A DNA stretch of 32,987 bases from a virus, in the IMG/VR virus record IMGVR_UViG_3300036945_000271, positions 1-32,987 of that record. One strand, written 5' to 3'. The position numbers and the translations under genes are program-made. Within the stretch, counting starts at the first letter, position 1. The number at the start of each line of letters is the position of its first letter. Shown here piece by piece: positions 1-7,372 of the stretch. Below the pieces are notes generated by a model, which was not told the DNA's origin, ran no database searches, and saw only the letters and a list, made by a program, of their open reading frames with translations.

Positions 1-359
1 AACACGTCAAAAGCTTCGTCGCTGCGGGCGTTCAATCGCTTTTGTTTCCGCAATACCTTTGGGTTTCGGTTATCGACAGTCGAACGACCGTAATTTGCCA
101 AGACTTGAACTTGAAGCGGTTCTTTTACGGCAAAGGGCCAATTCCGCCCGCCCATGTTCGTTGTCGTTCCCACATTACCCCGTTGAACGCCGACGCCCCG
201 GTTAACGTTCCAACGGAAACCCTTTCGCGTTGGCTTGCAAGACAGCCGGAAACCGTGCAAAAGGATATTGTTGACCGTGTTGACGCGACGGGGAAGTTCC
301 AACCGACCCCGCTAACCTTGGCGCAGTTTAAGACGAAGCTGCGTTTAATTCTGGCATAG
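1..359 (+). CDS. Phage head morphogenesis protein, Mu gpF-like (3' end only)
   Basis: The reading frame is open from the left edge (first full codon at base 3) to TAG at 357-359, so only the C-terminal ~118 residues are present. They contain the signature of the Mu gpF / SPP1 gp7-like minor head protein family: a DSRTT-x-x-C segment, then a KGPIPPAHVRCRS block. In this family these conserved Cys, His and Arg residues sit near the end of the domain. The protein is a minor capsid component, usually encoded beside the portal and acting in procapsid assembly or DNA ejection. A scaffold and the major capsid gene follow directly, which supports the call. A TTG at 42 lies in frame but is not a start, because the frame continues upstream of it. 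Confidence 0.85.
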   Translation, partial: HVKSFVAAGVQSLLFPQYLWVSVIDSRTTVICQDLNLKRFFYGKGPIPPAHVRCRSHITPLNADAPVNVPTETLSRWLARQPETVQKDIVDRVDATGKFQPTPLTLAQFKTKLRLILA

Positions 360-401
360 CCCGAAACAGTGTTTCGGCAAACAACGAAGGAAGTTCCTAA
401 A

Positions 402-1127
402 ATGGCGTTAAAGCGCAAGATTACCAAAGACGAATTCGGCAAGCTTCCCGCCGACCTGAAAACCGAATATGTCGAAGACGGCGACGGTTACAAACTGGAT
501 TTGTCGGGCGACGACGGCGAAGACACGGGCGCATTGAAGCGGGCGAAAGACCGCGAAACGCAACTTCGTCGCGACGCCGAAAAGGCGTTGAAAGAAGCGC
601 AAGAAAAGCTTGACGCTTTGGGAACCGACGACGCCCGCAAGAAAGGCGACATTGAAACGCTTGAAAAGAAATGGGCGAAAGACCTTGCCGACGCCAAAGC
701 CGCAGGCGACGGCACGATTACGAAACAACGGGCGTTCATTGAAAAGTCGCTTGTCGGCAATACGGCGAAGTTGATTGCGAAAGAAATCAGCAAGTCGCCC
801 GCGCTTATGGAACGTTACGTTCGCGACCGCCTGTCGGTCGATTTCGACGGCGACGAACCGACTTTGCGTATCCTTGACGCAACAGGCAAGGTTTCCGCGT
901 TGGATATTGACGGTTTGAAGAAAGAAATCGTTGCCAACAAAGAATTCGGTGATATTGTCATTGTGTCGCAAGCTTCGGGCGGTGCCGCGAAGACGAAAAC
1001 TAACGGCGGTGCCGGAAACCCCGACGGTCTTGCAAAGACCGACAAGCCCGCCGACCTTTCTTCAATGAACCCCCGCGATTTGGCGGCTGCGTTGAAGGAA
1101 CGGCAAGCGGAAACGCAACAATCATAA
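402..1127 (+). CDS. Putative capsid scaffolding protein
   Basis: 241 residues. The ATG at 402 is chosen over an upstream in-frame codon at 369 because a GAAGGAAG ribosome site lies just before it. The middle (about residues 50-115) is highly charged, rich in Lys, Glu, Asp and Ala, and looks like a long coiled coil. The C-terminus is Gly/Asn/Thr-rich followed by a short helical end with a PRDLAAALKE segment. Charged coiled-coil proteins directly upstream of the capsid gene are the usual position and appearance of siphovirus scaffolds (gp20/DUF4355-like). I see no protease domain or catalytic triad here. The assignment rests on position and composition rather than a diagnostic motif. Confidence 0.7.
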   Translation: MALKRKITKDEFGKLPADLKTEYVEDGDGYKLDLSGDDGEDTGALKRAKDRETQLRRDAEKALKEAQEKLDALGTDDARKKGDIETLEKKWAKDLADAKAAGDGTITKQRAFIEKSLVGNTAKLIAKEISKSPALMERYVRDRLSVDFDGDEPTLRILDATGKVSALDIDGLKKEIVANKEFGDIVIVSQASGGAAKTKTNGGAGNPDGLAKTDKPADLSSMNPRDLAAALKERQAETQQS

Positions 1128-1139
1128 GGAACCTAAATC

Positions 1140-2114
1140 ATGGCCCTGTCGGACCTGAAAGTTTACAACGATTACGCCTATCTGTCTTTCACCGAAGTTC
1201 TGCGTCAACAAATCGACCTTTTCAACGGCGCGACCGGGGGCGTTATTACCCTGTCGTCGGCGGCAAATCAGGGCGATTTCAACGACGCAGCCTTTTTCGC
1301 CCGCGTGACGGGCGGCTTGGTTCGTCGGCGCAACGCTTACGGTTCGGGCGCTGTTGCCGAAAAAGTCTTGCGTCAACTGCAAGATACTTCGGTGAAAGTC
1401 GCTGCGGGAACCCCGCCCGTTCGGCTTGACCCCGGCCAATTCAACTGGATCAAAATGAACCCCGAAACCGCAGGCGCGGCCATGGGTCAACAGTTGGCGA
1501 AAGACACGCTTGCCGACATGTTGAACACCGCTTTGGGCGTCACCTATTCGGCGCTTGCCCAAGTTTCGGCGGTCGTGTTCGACGCGACGGCGGAAACCAA
1601 CAAAAAGCCGTCTTGGGTCAACTTCAACAAAACGCAAGCTTTGTTCGGCGACCAATCGTCGGCAATTGCGGCTTGGTTGATGCATTCCGCGCCCATGCAT
1701 TCGCTTTACGAAGCCAACTTGAACAACACCGAACGGTTGTTCACTTACGGCAACGTCAACGTCATGCGCGACCCCTTCGGCAAACTGTTGGTTATGACCG
1801 ACAGCCCGCAGCTTGTCGTTGCCGGGTCGCCGACCATGTATCCCGTTCTTGGCCTTGTGTCGGGCGCGGTTTCGGTCGAACAAAACGGCGACTTCGACGC
1901 GAACGAAGAAACGAAGAACGGCGACGAAAACATTGTTCGGACCTATCAAGCCGAATGGTCTTACAATATCGGCGTCAAAGGCTTCGCTTGGGACAAGACC
2001 AACGGCGGCAAATCGCCGACCGACGCGGCCCTTTTCACGGCGACGAATTGGGACAAATACGCGACCGACAACAAAGACGTTGCGGGCGTCGTTTGCCTTA
2101 CCGAACTGGCCTAA
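1140..2114 (+). CDS. Major capsid protein
   Basis: 324 residues from ATG 1140, with AAGGAACC as ribosome site. It begins MALSDLKVYNDYAYLSFTEV and carries blocks typical of a widespread phage major capsid family: GLVRRRNAYGSGAV, SVKVAAGTPPVRLDPGQF, a WLMHSAPMHSLYE segment and a DPFGKLLVMTDSPQLVV strand. Such proteins adopt the HK97 fold and form the icosahedral shell. Length is normal and there is no obvious N-terminal delta domain, which agrees with a separate scaffold gene upstream. A strong GC-rich stem-loop follows the stop, as is common after the most heavily expressed virion gene. Confidence 0.9.
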   Translation: MALSDLKVYNDYAYLSFTEVLRQQIDLFNGATGGVITLSSAANQGDFNDAAFFARVTGGLVRRRNAYGSGAVAEKVLRQLQDTSVKVAAGTPPVRLDPGQFNWIKMNPETAGAAMGQQLAKDTLADMLNTALGVTYSALAQVSAVVFDATAETNKKPSWVNFNKTQALFGDQSSAIAAWLMHSAPMHSLYEANLNNTERLFTYGNVNVMRDPFGKLLVMTDSPQLVVAGSPTMYPVLGLVSGAVSVEQNGDFDANEETKNGDENIVRTYQAEWSYNIGVKGFAWDKTNGGKSPTDAALFTATNWDKYATDNKDVAGVVCLTELA

Positions 2115-2125
2115 GTTCGGCAATG

Positions 2126-2151
2126 ACCGGGGCGCAACGTCGCGCCCCGGT
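2126..2151 (+). terminator. GC-rich stem-loop after the capsid gene
   Basis: A perfect 10-bp inverted repeat, ACCGGGGCGC at 2126-2135 and GCGCCCCGGT at 2142-2151, with a 6-nt loop. It lies 12 nt after the capsid stop. There is no clear run of T after the stem, so it may be a leaky attenuator or an mRNA-stabilising 3' structure rather than a full intrinsic terminator. Confidence 0.55.
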
Positions 2152-2180
2152 TCAACACATTCAAGCGAAAGTCGCCAACC

Positions 2181-2624
2181 ATGAAACCCGCGCTTATCCT
2201 TTACTTCGTTGACGGCCCCGCGCCTTCGCCCCAAGACTTTGTTGAAGCTTCGAATATGTCGGCGAAGGTCGTTTTCCGCAACGCCCGCGCCGTTCCTTCG
2301 GAACCGCATTGCCTTGAAATCTGCGACGGTGTTGCGGGCGTCGTTCCGCCGATTTATGCGGCGAAATATCCGACCGCCGAAACGGCAATCAAGGCGCAAC
2401 GCGACGCCCTTGCAGCCCTTGCGGCCAAGGTCGGCGACCGCCCTGCCCCGACCAAGCCCAAAACGACCGCAGCCAAGCCCGCAGCGCCCGCAGCGCCCGC
2501 GCCTGCGCCTGCGCCTGCGCCTGCGGCCCCAACGCCTGCGGCCATGACTGCCCCCGCCCCGGCTGCGCCTGCGGCCCCTGCGCCCGCGCCCAACGCCCCG
2601 GCATGGCAACCGAACGGCGGTTGA
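2181..2624 (+). CDS. Small virion protein with Ala/Pro tail, probable capsid decoration
   Basis: 147 residues. Residues 1 to about 75 form a compact N-terminal domain containing ILYFVDGPAP and a later DGVAGVVPPIYAAKYP segment. From about residue 90 the protein is almost purely Ala and Pro with a few Lys, Thr and Met residues, a flexible or extended tail of about 55 residues. The N-terminal domain is related to that of the gene at 2687-3262 (shared ILYF-x-x-GP-x-P and D-x-VAG), so the two look like a tandem duplication. Position right after the capsid gene suggests a decoration or head-fibre protein. No enzymatic motif is visible and function is not proven by sequence. Confidence 0.6.
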   Translation: MKPALILYFVDGPAPSPQDFVEASNMSAKVVFRNARAVPSEPHCLEICDGVAGVVPPIYAAKYPTAETAIKAQRDALAALAAKVGDRPAPTKPKTTAAKPAAPAAPAPAPAPAPAAPTPAAMTAPAPAAPAAPAPAPNAPAWQPNGG

Positions 2625-2637
2625 ACCGACCCCCAAG

Positions 2638-2662
2638 CCCTGCCCCGTAATTGTGGGCAGGG
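2638..2662 (+). terminator. Stem-loop between the two decoration-like genes
   Basis: CCCTGCCC at 2638-2645 pairs with GGGCAGGG at 2655-2662 across a 9-nt loop. No T-tract follows. Like the stem-loop after the capsid gene, it is best read as an attenuator or RNA-processing or stability structure between abundant virion genes. Confidence 0.4.
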
Positions 2663-2686
2663 GAAACCCGAACGAAAGTCGAAACC

Positions 2687-3262
2687 ATGACCCGGAAAAT
2701 CCTTTACTTTACCGCAGGGCCAATCCCGACCGAACTTGAACTTGAAGCAATCGACGCAATCAAAGCCGCAATCGAAGTCAAGTTTGAACTTGGCGTTCGG
2801 AATGCCCTTGCGTCGAACGCTTACGGCGCGGGCGTCGAAGCTGCGGATTACGTCGCAGGTTCCAACCCGTCGGGAACTTACCCCGATTACGTTGCGTCGG
2901 TCGCAGCGACGGGAACGTTGACCGTTGTTACGAACCCCGCAGCCGACGAAACGATTGCCGTTGCGGGAACGACCTTCACCTTCAAGGCTTCGGGCGCGAC
3001 GGGCGACCAAATCAACATTGGGGCGAACGTCAACGCGACCGCAACGGCGATTGCCGCAGCCGTCAACGCTTTGGCGTTGGTCAATGCCGCAGCCGTTGGC
3101 GCGGTCGTTACCGTTACCGCAGCGACGGCGGGAACCGCAGGGAATGCCCTTGGCTTGACCGCCAACGGCGCGAAAGTGACACGTTCGGCGGCGACCTTGA
3201 CGGGCGGCGCAGCCGCGACGGGTTATGTCGAATTCGACCCCGAAAACCCGCCTGTTGTGTAA
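2687..3262 (+). CDS. Small virion protein, paralogue of the preceding gene, with beta-rich C-terminal domain
   Basis: 191 residues from ATG 2687, with GAAAG upstream; an in-frame TTG at 2651 lies inside the stem-loop and is not used. The N-terminus (KILYFTAGPIPTELELE) matches the N-terminal domain of the previous gene. From about residue 80 it switches to an Ala/Thr/Val/Gly-rich beta domain containing TFTFKASGATGDQINIGAN and repeated Thr-Ala-Thr turns, a segment type I recognise from many phage surface and tail proteins. The two paralogues share a base but carry different appendages, an Ala/Pro tail versus a folded beta domain. A role as decoration, head fibre or adhesion protein is an inference from position and architecture. 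Confidence 0.6.
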   Translation: MTRKILYFTAGPIPTELELEAIDAIKAAIEVKFELGVRNALASNAYGAGVEAADYVAGSNPSGTYPDYVASVAATGTLTVVTNPAADETIAVAGTTFTFKASGATGDQINIGANVNATATAIAAAVNALALVNAAAVGAVVTVTAATAGTAGNALGLTANGAKVTRSAATLTGGAAATGYVEFDPENPPVV

Positions 3263-3274
3263 AGGGGAAAGTCA

Positions 3275-3796
3275 ATGCCGATTACGATTATCGTTGAAGA
3301 CGGTTCCGAAGTTACCGACGCGAATTCGTTTGTGTCGGTGCAAGACGTTCGCGACTTCGCCGAACTTCGCGGCATTGACTTGACCGCAACCGACGACGAC
3401 GGCGTTGCCGCTTGGATTATCAACGCGGGCGACTACATTGCCGCCGAAGAACCAAAGTTTCAAGGCGACCGCGTTACCGAAACGCAATCGCTTTGTTTCC
3501 CCCGCGTTGGCGTGAAAATCAACGGCTTCGACGTTGCGTCGAACGCCATTCCGAAGCATTTGACTTCGGCGCAATGTCAACTTGTCATTGTGCAAAGCCG
3601 GGGTTTGTCGCTGTTGCCCGACGTGATTGCGACCGATTATATTATCAAGGAAAAGACCGACGTTCTTGAAACGACTTACGCCGACCCGCTTGCCATTGGG
3701 TTGAAGCCCACATTTGGCGCGGTTGAAGCGTTGCTTGCGCCGTTGTATGGACTGTCGCCGACTTCGGGCTTCGGTCTTCGAACGCAGCGGGTTTAG
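3275..3796 (+). CDS. Head-tail connector (DnaT-like domain) protein
   Basis: 173 residues, ATG 3275 preceded by AAGGGGAAAG. The start, ITIIVEDGSEVTDANSFVSV, is characteristic of phage proteins annotated as putative DnaT-like ssDNA-binding (DnaT_2), which in virion operons sit where the adaptor/connector belongs. The body is mostly helical, with a SLCFPRVGV block and a terminal Leu/Pro-rich segment. Position between the decoration genes and the neck genes supports a connector that docks on the portal. The DnaT name describes sequence similarity only; I do not infer a replication role. Confidence 0.65.
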   Translation: MPITIIVEDGSEVTDANSFVSVQDVRDFAELRGIDLTATDDDGVAAWIINAGDYIAAEEPKFQGDRVTETQSLCFPRVGVKINGFDVASNAIPKHLTSAQCQLVIVQSRGLSLLPDVIATDYIIKEKTDVLETTYADPLAIGLKPTFGAVEALLAPLYGLSPTSGFGLRTQRV

Positions 3797-3797
3797 C

Positions 3798-4193
3798 ATG
3801 GGCGAATATGACCGCCAAATTGCAAGCGCCAAGCGTCAAATCGCGAAGAAGGGTCAAGCCGTTGTTTGGTGGCAAATCCCCGACGGCGTTGCCGCCGACC
3901 CGCTTTTGCCGAACCGCAAAACGAACGGTTCGCCCGTGCAATTCCCCGCAACGATTGTCTTCTTTCCGTTGACCGCCGAAAAATACAAAAGCCTTACACG
4001 TCGCCCCGAAACCGAATTGATTACGGGCGCAGTTTACGGGCTTATGGGCGCGGTCGGGTTTGTGCCGAACTTGAAAGACTATATCGAACGGGGCGACGGG
4101 TTGCGTTATCAGATTGACGCAATGAACGTCTTGGCCCCGAACGGTCAACCGATACTTTACACAATCGTTTTCAAAGCGGGGGTTCAATTCTAA
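3798..4193 (+). CDS. Putative neck / head-closure (stopper) protein
   Basis: 131 residues. ATG 3798 starts one base after the previous stop; a longer in-frame extension would overlap that gene and is not supported. The protein begins MGEYDRQIASAKRQIAKKGQ, a charged helix, then becomes beta-rich with a VVWWQIPDG strand and a repeated pattern of short strands ending in IVFKAGVQF. The size, mixed fold and position between connector and tail terminator fit a stopper of the siphovirus neck. I do not recognise a named family, so the role is inferred from gene order. Confidence 0.5.
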   Translation: MGEYDRQIASAKRQIAKKGQAVVWWQIPDGVAADPLLPNRKTNGSPVQFPATIVFFPLTAEKYKSLTRRPETELITGAVYGLMGAVGFVPNLKDYIERGDGLRYQIDAMNVLAPNGQPILYTIVFKAGVQF

Positions 4194-4194
4194 A

Positions 4195-4659
4195 ATGCCG
4201 CTTTTGTTTACCGAAGCCCGCGACGAAGTTGTAAAGGCGTTCGAAACCGCTTGGCAAGCCAACGCGGCTGCAATTGTGGGTTTTACGCCCGAAGTTCGAT
4301 ACAAGGATATTCAAACCCGCGCCCCCGAACCGACGGGCGCTTATTGGGTTCGGGTTTCGCTGCAATCGGTTGACGAAGTTCGAACGGGCGTGTCGTCATG
4401 CCCCGACGAAAACGACCAAGAACAAAAGCGTTACACTGTTTCGGGGCTTGTCTTCGTTCAATTGTTCGGCCCTGTCAACGACGACGAAGCGCAATTGAAC
4501 CTTGAATTGTTGGCAGTTATTGCCCGCAATGCCTTTCGGGGCAAAAGGCGACCGGGCGGGTTGTTCTTTCAGAACGCCCGAATTAACGACCTTACGCCCG
4601 AAGACACGAAAATTCGGTTCAACGTTGTTGCCGAATACCAATACGACGAAATCGGCTAA
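4195..4659 (+). CDS. Putative tail terminator protein
   Basis: 154 residues; ATG 4195 starts one base after the preceding TAA. The order of elements is typical of tail terminators (lambda gpU/DUF4128-like): an N-terminal helix that starts with TEARDEVVKAFETAW, then strands with YWVRVSLQSVDE, a long turn, YTVSGLVFVQLFGP, a helix with LLAVIARNAFRG, and a final strand, KIRFNVVAEYQYDEIG. Terminators cap the completed tail tube and join it to the neck. The gene lies directly before the tail tube gene, the standard place. Confidence 0.65.
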   Translation: MPLLFTEARDEVVKAFETAWQANAAAIVGFTPEVRYKDIQTRAPEPTGAYWVRVSLQSVDEVRTGVSSCPDENDQEQKRYTVSGLVFVQLFGPVNDDEAQLNLELLAVIARNAFRGKRRPGGLFFQNARINDLTPEDTKIRFNVVAEYQYDEIG

Positions 4660-4672
4660 ATAGGGGGTTCCC

Positions 4673-6886
4673 ATGCCTTGCGAAGTGAATAAACGGAATA
4701 GCAACGACGTAACCGCTTGGTTCGCCGAAGAAGAATGCTTGAAACAGCTTGCCGCGAATGCCCAATGGTTCGGCATTGAAGCGAATTCTTACCCCGATTT
4801 CGGGTCGGAAACCGCCCGAACCCGTCGGTCGTTCATTTCGCCGTCGCGTCAAAAGCGCAAGTCGCGGATTACGGGCGTCGAAGCAATGGGCGGGTTTATG
4901 GTCGATTACACCAAATCGAACGTCAACCGTATCGCGCAAGGCTTCTTCTTCGCCGACGCCCGCGAAATCGCGACGACTGCCCCGCTTTCGGCGCAGCTTG
5001 ACCGCGTGATTGCGGCTGTTGCGACGGGTTCGACTTACGACATTGCGTCGGCTGCGCCTTTCGCTGCGGGTCATTTGGTGTTGTCTTCGGGCTTCGTCAA
5101 CGTCGCAAACAACGGCGTCAAGCTTGTGTCGGCGGTCGGCGAAACGGGCGACCCCTATTTGACGACCGACGTTGCGGTTTTCATTGCGCTTGATCGGTCA
5201 ACCGACATGGGCGTTGACATGGGCGCGGGAACGACCCGGTTGCAAAAGGCGCAAGCCGACCTTGGCGAAGTTATCGACGCCATTGAAGCCCGCGCAAACG
5301 TTCTTGGCGTTCGGGTTGACTTGGTTCTTTGCCTTTGGGGGAACGCGGCTGCGGTTACGGTTTACGCCGACGCCGACGCTTCGGATTACATCGCGGCCAA
5401 AGCGGCAATCAACGCAATCACGGCTTCGGGCGTCGCGAACTTTCATACGCCGTTGAATGCCGCGACAACCTATTTCGGCACGACCAACCCGAACCCCGGC
5501 GACGGTTCGCGGAAAGACTTTGTGTTTTTCGTGACGCAGGGAACGCCCGAAGGCGCAACCTTGACGACCGCGACGACCAACAACGCCGACTTGATCGGTC
5601 GGGCCGGGGTTTTCGCGGGCGAAGCTGCGGTTGAAATTTATGGCGTCAACGTTGACAACGCAACGATTACTTCGACGCTTGCAATCGACAACACCGACGG
5701 CGACAGCGTTCCGAACCAAACGGCAAGCCTTTCGACCTTCATTATCCGCAACACGCTTCGGGGCGGCTTGCAGGAAGTCGCGGGCGCAACTGCGGTTCAA
5801 TTGACCGTTTCGCCTGCGGTCGTTGACGAAGGTTACAGCGTCGCCGACCCCTATGCGTTGGAACTGCAAACCGTTGGTTATCAGTTCGCTTCGGGCGACA
5901 TTTCGCTTGCAGTTACCGGGGAAATTCCGGCGCTGATTTCGACCGTTGCCGACTTCACGACTTACGCCAACCTTATCCCCGGCGCTTGGGTCTTTATCGG
6001 CGGCGACGACGTTGCAACCCGCTTCGCAAATAACGTCGGTTACGCCCGTATCGGTTCGGTTTCGGCGAACGCCCTTGTGTTTGACGAAGCGACCTTTGCA
6101 GCCGTCACCGAAGCGGGAACGGGCAAAACCCTGCGGTTGTTTGTGGGAACCATTCTGCGGAATGAAAGCGCCGTGTCGCTTATCAAGTCGCGGTCGTATC
6201 AGTTGGAACGTTACCTTGGCGAAGACGCCGACGGCAACGACAACGCCGAATATCTTATTGGCGCGGTTCCCAACGAAATGAAGTTGACGTTGCCGCTTGA
6301 AGACAAATACACGCTTGATTTCGGCTTTGTTGCCAGCGACACCGAATACCGCGACGGAATGACCGAAGACCAACAAATCAAGACCGGGCTGCGGTTCGCT
6401 GCGCCCGACGAAGACGCTTTCAATTCGGCGACCGACATTTACCGCCAACGCCTTTCAATCAACGACCCGACCAAAGCGAACAAGTTGCCTTTGTTCGGGT
6501 TCGTTACCGAAGGCGAAATTTCGGTTGCCAACGGCGCGACGGCGAACAAGGGTCAAGGCGTCTTGGGCGCGTTTTCCTATCAGTTCGGCGACTTCGAAGT
6601 TTCGGGAACGTTGACCGCCTATTTTACGACGGTCGCAAGTCTTCGGGCCATTCGGTCGAATGCCGACAATATGAACTTCGGCTTCAACACGATTTTGGCC
6701 TTCGACAACGCGGGCGCAATCTTCGACATTCCGTCGCTTGCGGTTGACGGTTCGAAACTGTCGATTGAAAAAGACGCGGCGATTATGTTGCCCGTCAAAC
6801 TGGACGCCAACCAAACGGCAACGAACGGTTACACCCTTCTTTATCAGTCGTTCGCCTATCTTCCCGACTTGGCAATGCCCCGATAA
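4673..6886 (+). CDS. Major tail (tube) protein with an inserted vWA-like domain
   Basis: 737 residues, about twice the usual tube subunit length. The C-terminal half matches phage tail tube proteins of the Phage_tail_tube_2 type: NVGYARIGSVSANALVFDEA, then GKTLRLFVGTILRNES, SYQLERYLGEDADG, EYLIGAVPNEM and a final YQSFAYLPDLAM. The N-terminal part (residues 1 to about 160) also looks tube-like, with SRITGVEAMGG and an interrupted strand. Between them, roughly residues 164-362, sits a vWA-like fold: DVAVFIALDRSTDMG, a TRLQKAQADLGEVIDAIEA helix, VDLVLCLWG, a Thr at 259 and DFVFFVTQGTPEG. The metal site is degenerate (D174-R-S176-T-D178, and Gln289 where Asp is usual). The insertion ends with DNTDGDSVPNQT, a motif also found in the tip protein at 11251-13506. 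The extra domain probably projects from the tail surface. Confidence 0.88.
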   Translation: MPCEVNKRNSNDVTAWFAEEECLKQLAANAQWFGIEANSYPDFGSETARTRRSFISPSRQKRKSRITGVEAMGGFMVDYTKSNVNRIAQGFFFADAREIATTAPLSAQLDRVIAAVATGSTYDIASAAPFAAGHLVLSSGFVNVANNGVKLVSAVGETGDPYLTTDVAVFIALDRSTDMGVDMGAGTTRLQKAQADLGEVIDAIEARANVLGVRVDLVLCLWGNAAAVTVYADADASDYIAAKAAINAITASGVANFHTPLNAATTYFGTTNPNPGDGSRKDFVFFVTQGTPEGATLTTATTNNADLIGRAGVFAGEAAVEIYGVNVDNATITSTLAIDNTDGDSVPNQTASLSTFIIRNTLRGGLQEVAGATAVQLTVSPAVVDEGYSVADPYALELQTVGYQFASGDISLAVTGEIPALISTVADFTTYANLIPGAWVFIGGDDVATRFANNVGYARIGSVSANALVFDEATFAAVTEAGTGKTLRLFVGTILRNESAVSLIKSRSYQLERYLGEDADGNDNAEYLIGAVPNEMKLTLPLEDKYTLDFGFVASDTEYRDGMTEDQQIKTGLRFAAPDEDAFNSATDIYRQRLSINDPTKANKLPLFGFVTEGEISVANGATANKGQGVLGAFSYQFGDFEVSGTLTAYFTTVASLRAIRSNADNMNFGFNTILAFDNAGAIFDIPSLAVDGSKLSIEKDAAIMLPVKLDANQTATNGYTLLYQSFAYLPDLAMPR

Positions 6887-6899
6887 GGCGCTAGGGTTT

Positions 6900-6925
6900 A
6901 AGGGCGGGGCTTCGGTTCCGCCCTT
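6900..6925 (+). terminator. Stem-loop with C(TTCG)G tetraloop after the tail tube gene
   Basis: AAGGGCGG at 6900-6907 pairs with CCGCCCTT at 6918-6925. Two G-T pairs and a C-G pair close the stem onto TTCG at 6911-6914, the exceptionally stable UUCG tetraloop. The sequence after the stem is pyrimidine-rich (TCTTCA) but lacks a T run. It lies 14 nt after the tail tube stop and probably reduces read-through into the chaperone genes or stabilises the upstream mRNA. Confidence 0.6.
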
Positions 6926-6952
6926 CTTCAATCCAGCCAAGGAAAACCCACA

Positions 6953-7372
6953 ATGTCACTTTTCGCCCAATTCGAAACAAGCGCCGAAAAAGAAATTGAA
7001 GGCGTCGAAATCACTTACGGCCCGAACGAAGACGGTTCAATTCCGACGTTCATTTTGTCGCGCATGGGCCAAGCGAACAAAGCTTACACCAAAGCGTTGA
7101 ACGCTGCGACGAAGCCTTACGCCCGTCAAATCAAGTTGGGAACGCTTGCCGACGAAACAAGCGACGACCTGTTTATTCGGGTCTTCGTCAAAACCGTTCT
7201 TCGCGGCTGGAAAAACGTTTACAGTAAAGACGGAACGCTTTTGCCCTATTCTTCGGCGAACGCAATTGCGCTGTTGAAGGCGCTTCCCGACCTTTACGAC
7301 GACCTTTCGGAAAAAGCCCAATCGGCGGCGCTTTTCCGCGAAGAAACGAACGAAGACGACGCAAAAAACTAA
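6953..7372 (+). CDS. Tail assembly chaperone, short (G) form
   Basis: 139 residues from ATG 6953 to TAA 7370-7372. It starts MSLFAQFETSAEKEIEGVEI, then PTFILSRMGQANKAYTKALN, and ends in an acidic EETNEDDAKN tail. Small acidic proteins between the tail tube and tape measure genes are the G-type chaperones that coat the tape measure during tail assembly. The last three sense codons, GCA AAA AAC, form a classic -1 slippery site immediately before the stop, so a minority of ribosomes should continue into the downstream frame and make the GT fusion. The paired arrangement supports the call more strongly than sequence similarity does. Confidence 0.8.
   Translation: MSLFAQFETSAEKEIEGVEITYGPNEDGSIPTFILSRMGQANKAYTKALNAATKPYARQIKLGTLADETSDDLFIRVFVKTVLRGWKNVYSKDGTLLPYSSANAIALLKALPDLYDDLSEKAQSAALFREETNEDDAKN
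7363..7369 (+). promoter_or_regulatory. -1 ribosomal frameshift slippery heptamer A AAA AAC
   Basis: In the frame of the G gene the bases read A-AAA-AAC followed directly by TAA. A -1 slip re-pairs both tRNAs on AAA-AAA, and the next codons are CTA ATC GAA, entering the overlapping downstream frame. The heptamer matches the X-XXY-YYZ rule exactly, and an adjacent stop codon can favour pausing. Confidence 0.85.

Noticed and set aside
2461-2610. Simple-sequence GCG/CCC tract as a non-coding repeat
   Set aside because: It is in frame and encodes the Ala/Pro tail of the decoration-like protein.
1122-2636. 504-codon open frame on the minus strand opposite the capsid gene
   Set aside because: Its product is Arg/Gly-rich low complexity, it mirrors the codon pattern of the real capsid gene, and it crosses two strong stem-loops. 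It is a shadow frame, as are other long minus frames in the tail module.
3275-3796. Replication role for the DnaT-like protein
   Set aside because: The gene lies between capsid and neck genes; the DnaT label in phages marks a virion connector family.
5198-6448. 416-codon minus frame opposite the tail tube gene
   Set aside because: No ribosome site, no recognisable domain, fully inside a well-supported gene; the GAA/GAC-rich codon use removes stops from the opposite frame.
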